DNA from: Dissophora ornata
Lineage: Eukaryota; Mortierellomycota; Mortierellomycetes; Mortierellales; Mortierellaceae
Length of the DNA stretch: 30,199 bases
Direction: 5' to 3'
Assembly (NCBI GenBank): GCA_025201705.1
Contig: MU616843.1
Coordinates: 1-30,199, forward strand
Below are positions 30,177-30,199 of the stretch, piece after piece; positions within the stretch are counted from its first letter, which is position 1; each line of letters begins with the position of its first letter. The notes beneath the pieces were generated by a model. It saw only the letters and a list, made by a program, of their open reading frames with translations. It made no database searches and was not told the origin of the DNA. Made by a program: the position numbers and the translations under genes.

Positions 30177-30199
30177 CTAAGAAGAAGGGAAAAAAAAAA

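Noticed and set aside
1..30199. tRNA, rRNA and transposable elements
   Set aside because: No cloverleaf with B-box GGTTCRANNCC, no rRNA-like stretch, no terminal repeats with target duplications and no transposase or reverse transcriptase motifs were seen by eye. A tRNAscan-SE or RepeatMasker run would settle this.

Overview
The window is fungal nuclear DNA. Most genes carry several short GT-AG introns (about 50-220 nt, many with GTAAGN or GTANGN donors), intergenic gaps are short to moderate, and several 3' ends have AATAAA. The gene set (gamma-SNAP, a two-hairpin satellite, two secreted PA-domain subtilases, low-complexity Q/P/S tracts) suggests an early-diverging fungus of the Mucoromycota, perhaps Mortierellomycotina. 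That placement is my inference from protein style and is not verified.

Layout. Bases 1-3.1 kb hold two minus-strand genes: the RNA polymerase II CTD phosphatase SSU72 and a membrane-anchored short-chain dehydrogenase. A divergent promoter (3.07-3.61 kb) separates them from a plus-strand run: gamma-SNAP with a long Q/P-rich tail, an Icp55/XPNPEP3-type mitochondrial Xaa-Pro aminopeptidase, and an M28 zinc peptidase predicted to be a type II membrane protein. About 3.5 kb with few coding signals follows (one unresolved small minus-strand coding region, one hydrophobic ORF). Two tandem paralogous secreted subtilases lie at 15.1-17.8 and 20.8-23.6 kb; they share intron position, PA domain and blocks of perfect nucleotide identity. 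At 24.52-25.58 kb lies a seven-copy tandem array of 152-177 bp units, each able to form two hairpins. After a weakly supported minus-strand ORF comes an intronless mitochondrial PDK/BCKDK-family kinase (27.65-29.75 kb). The last exon of another minus-strand gene runs off the right edge.

Working together. There is no operon-like logic, as expected for a fungus. The one evident functional group is the subtilase pair (secreted proteolysis, apparently copied locally and homogenised by gene conversion). The most unusual element is the double-hairpin satellite. Exon boundaries were assembled by hand: for each multi-exon gene listed, splice sites keep frame across all exons and the summed CDS is divisible by three.
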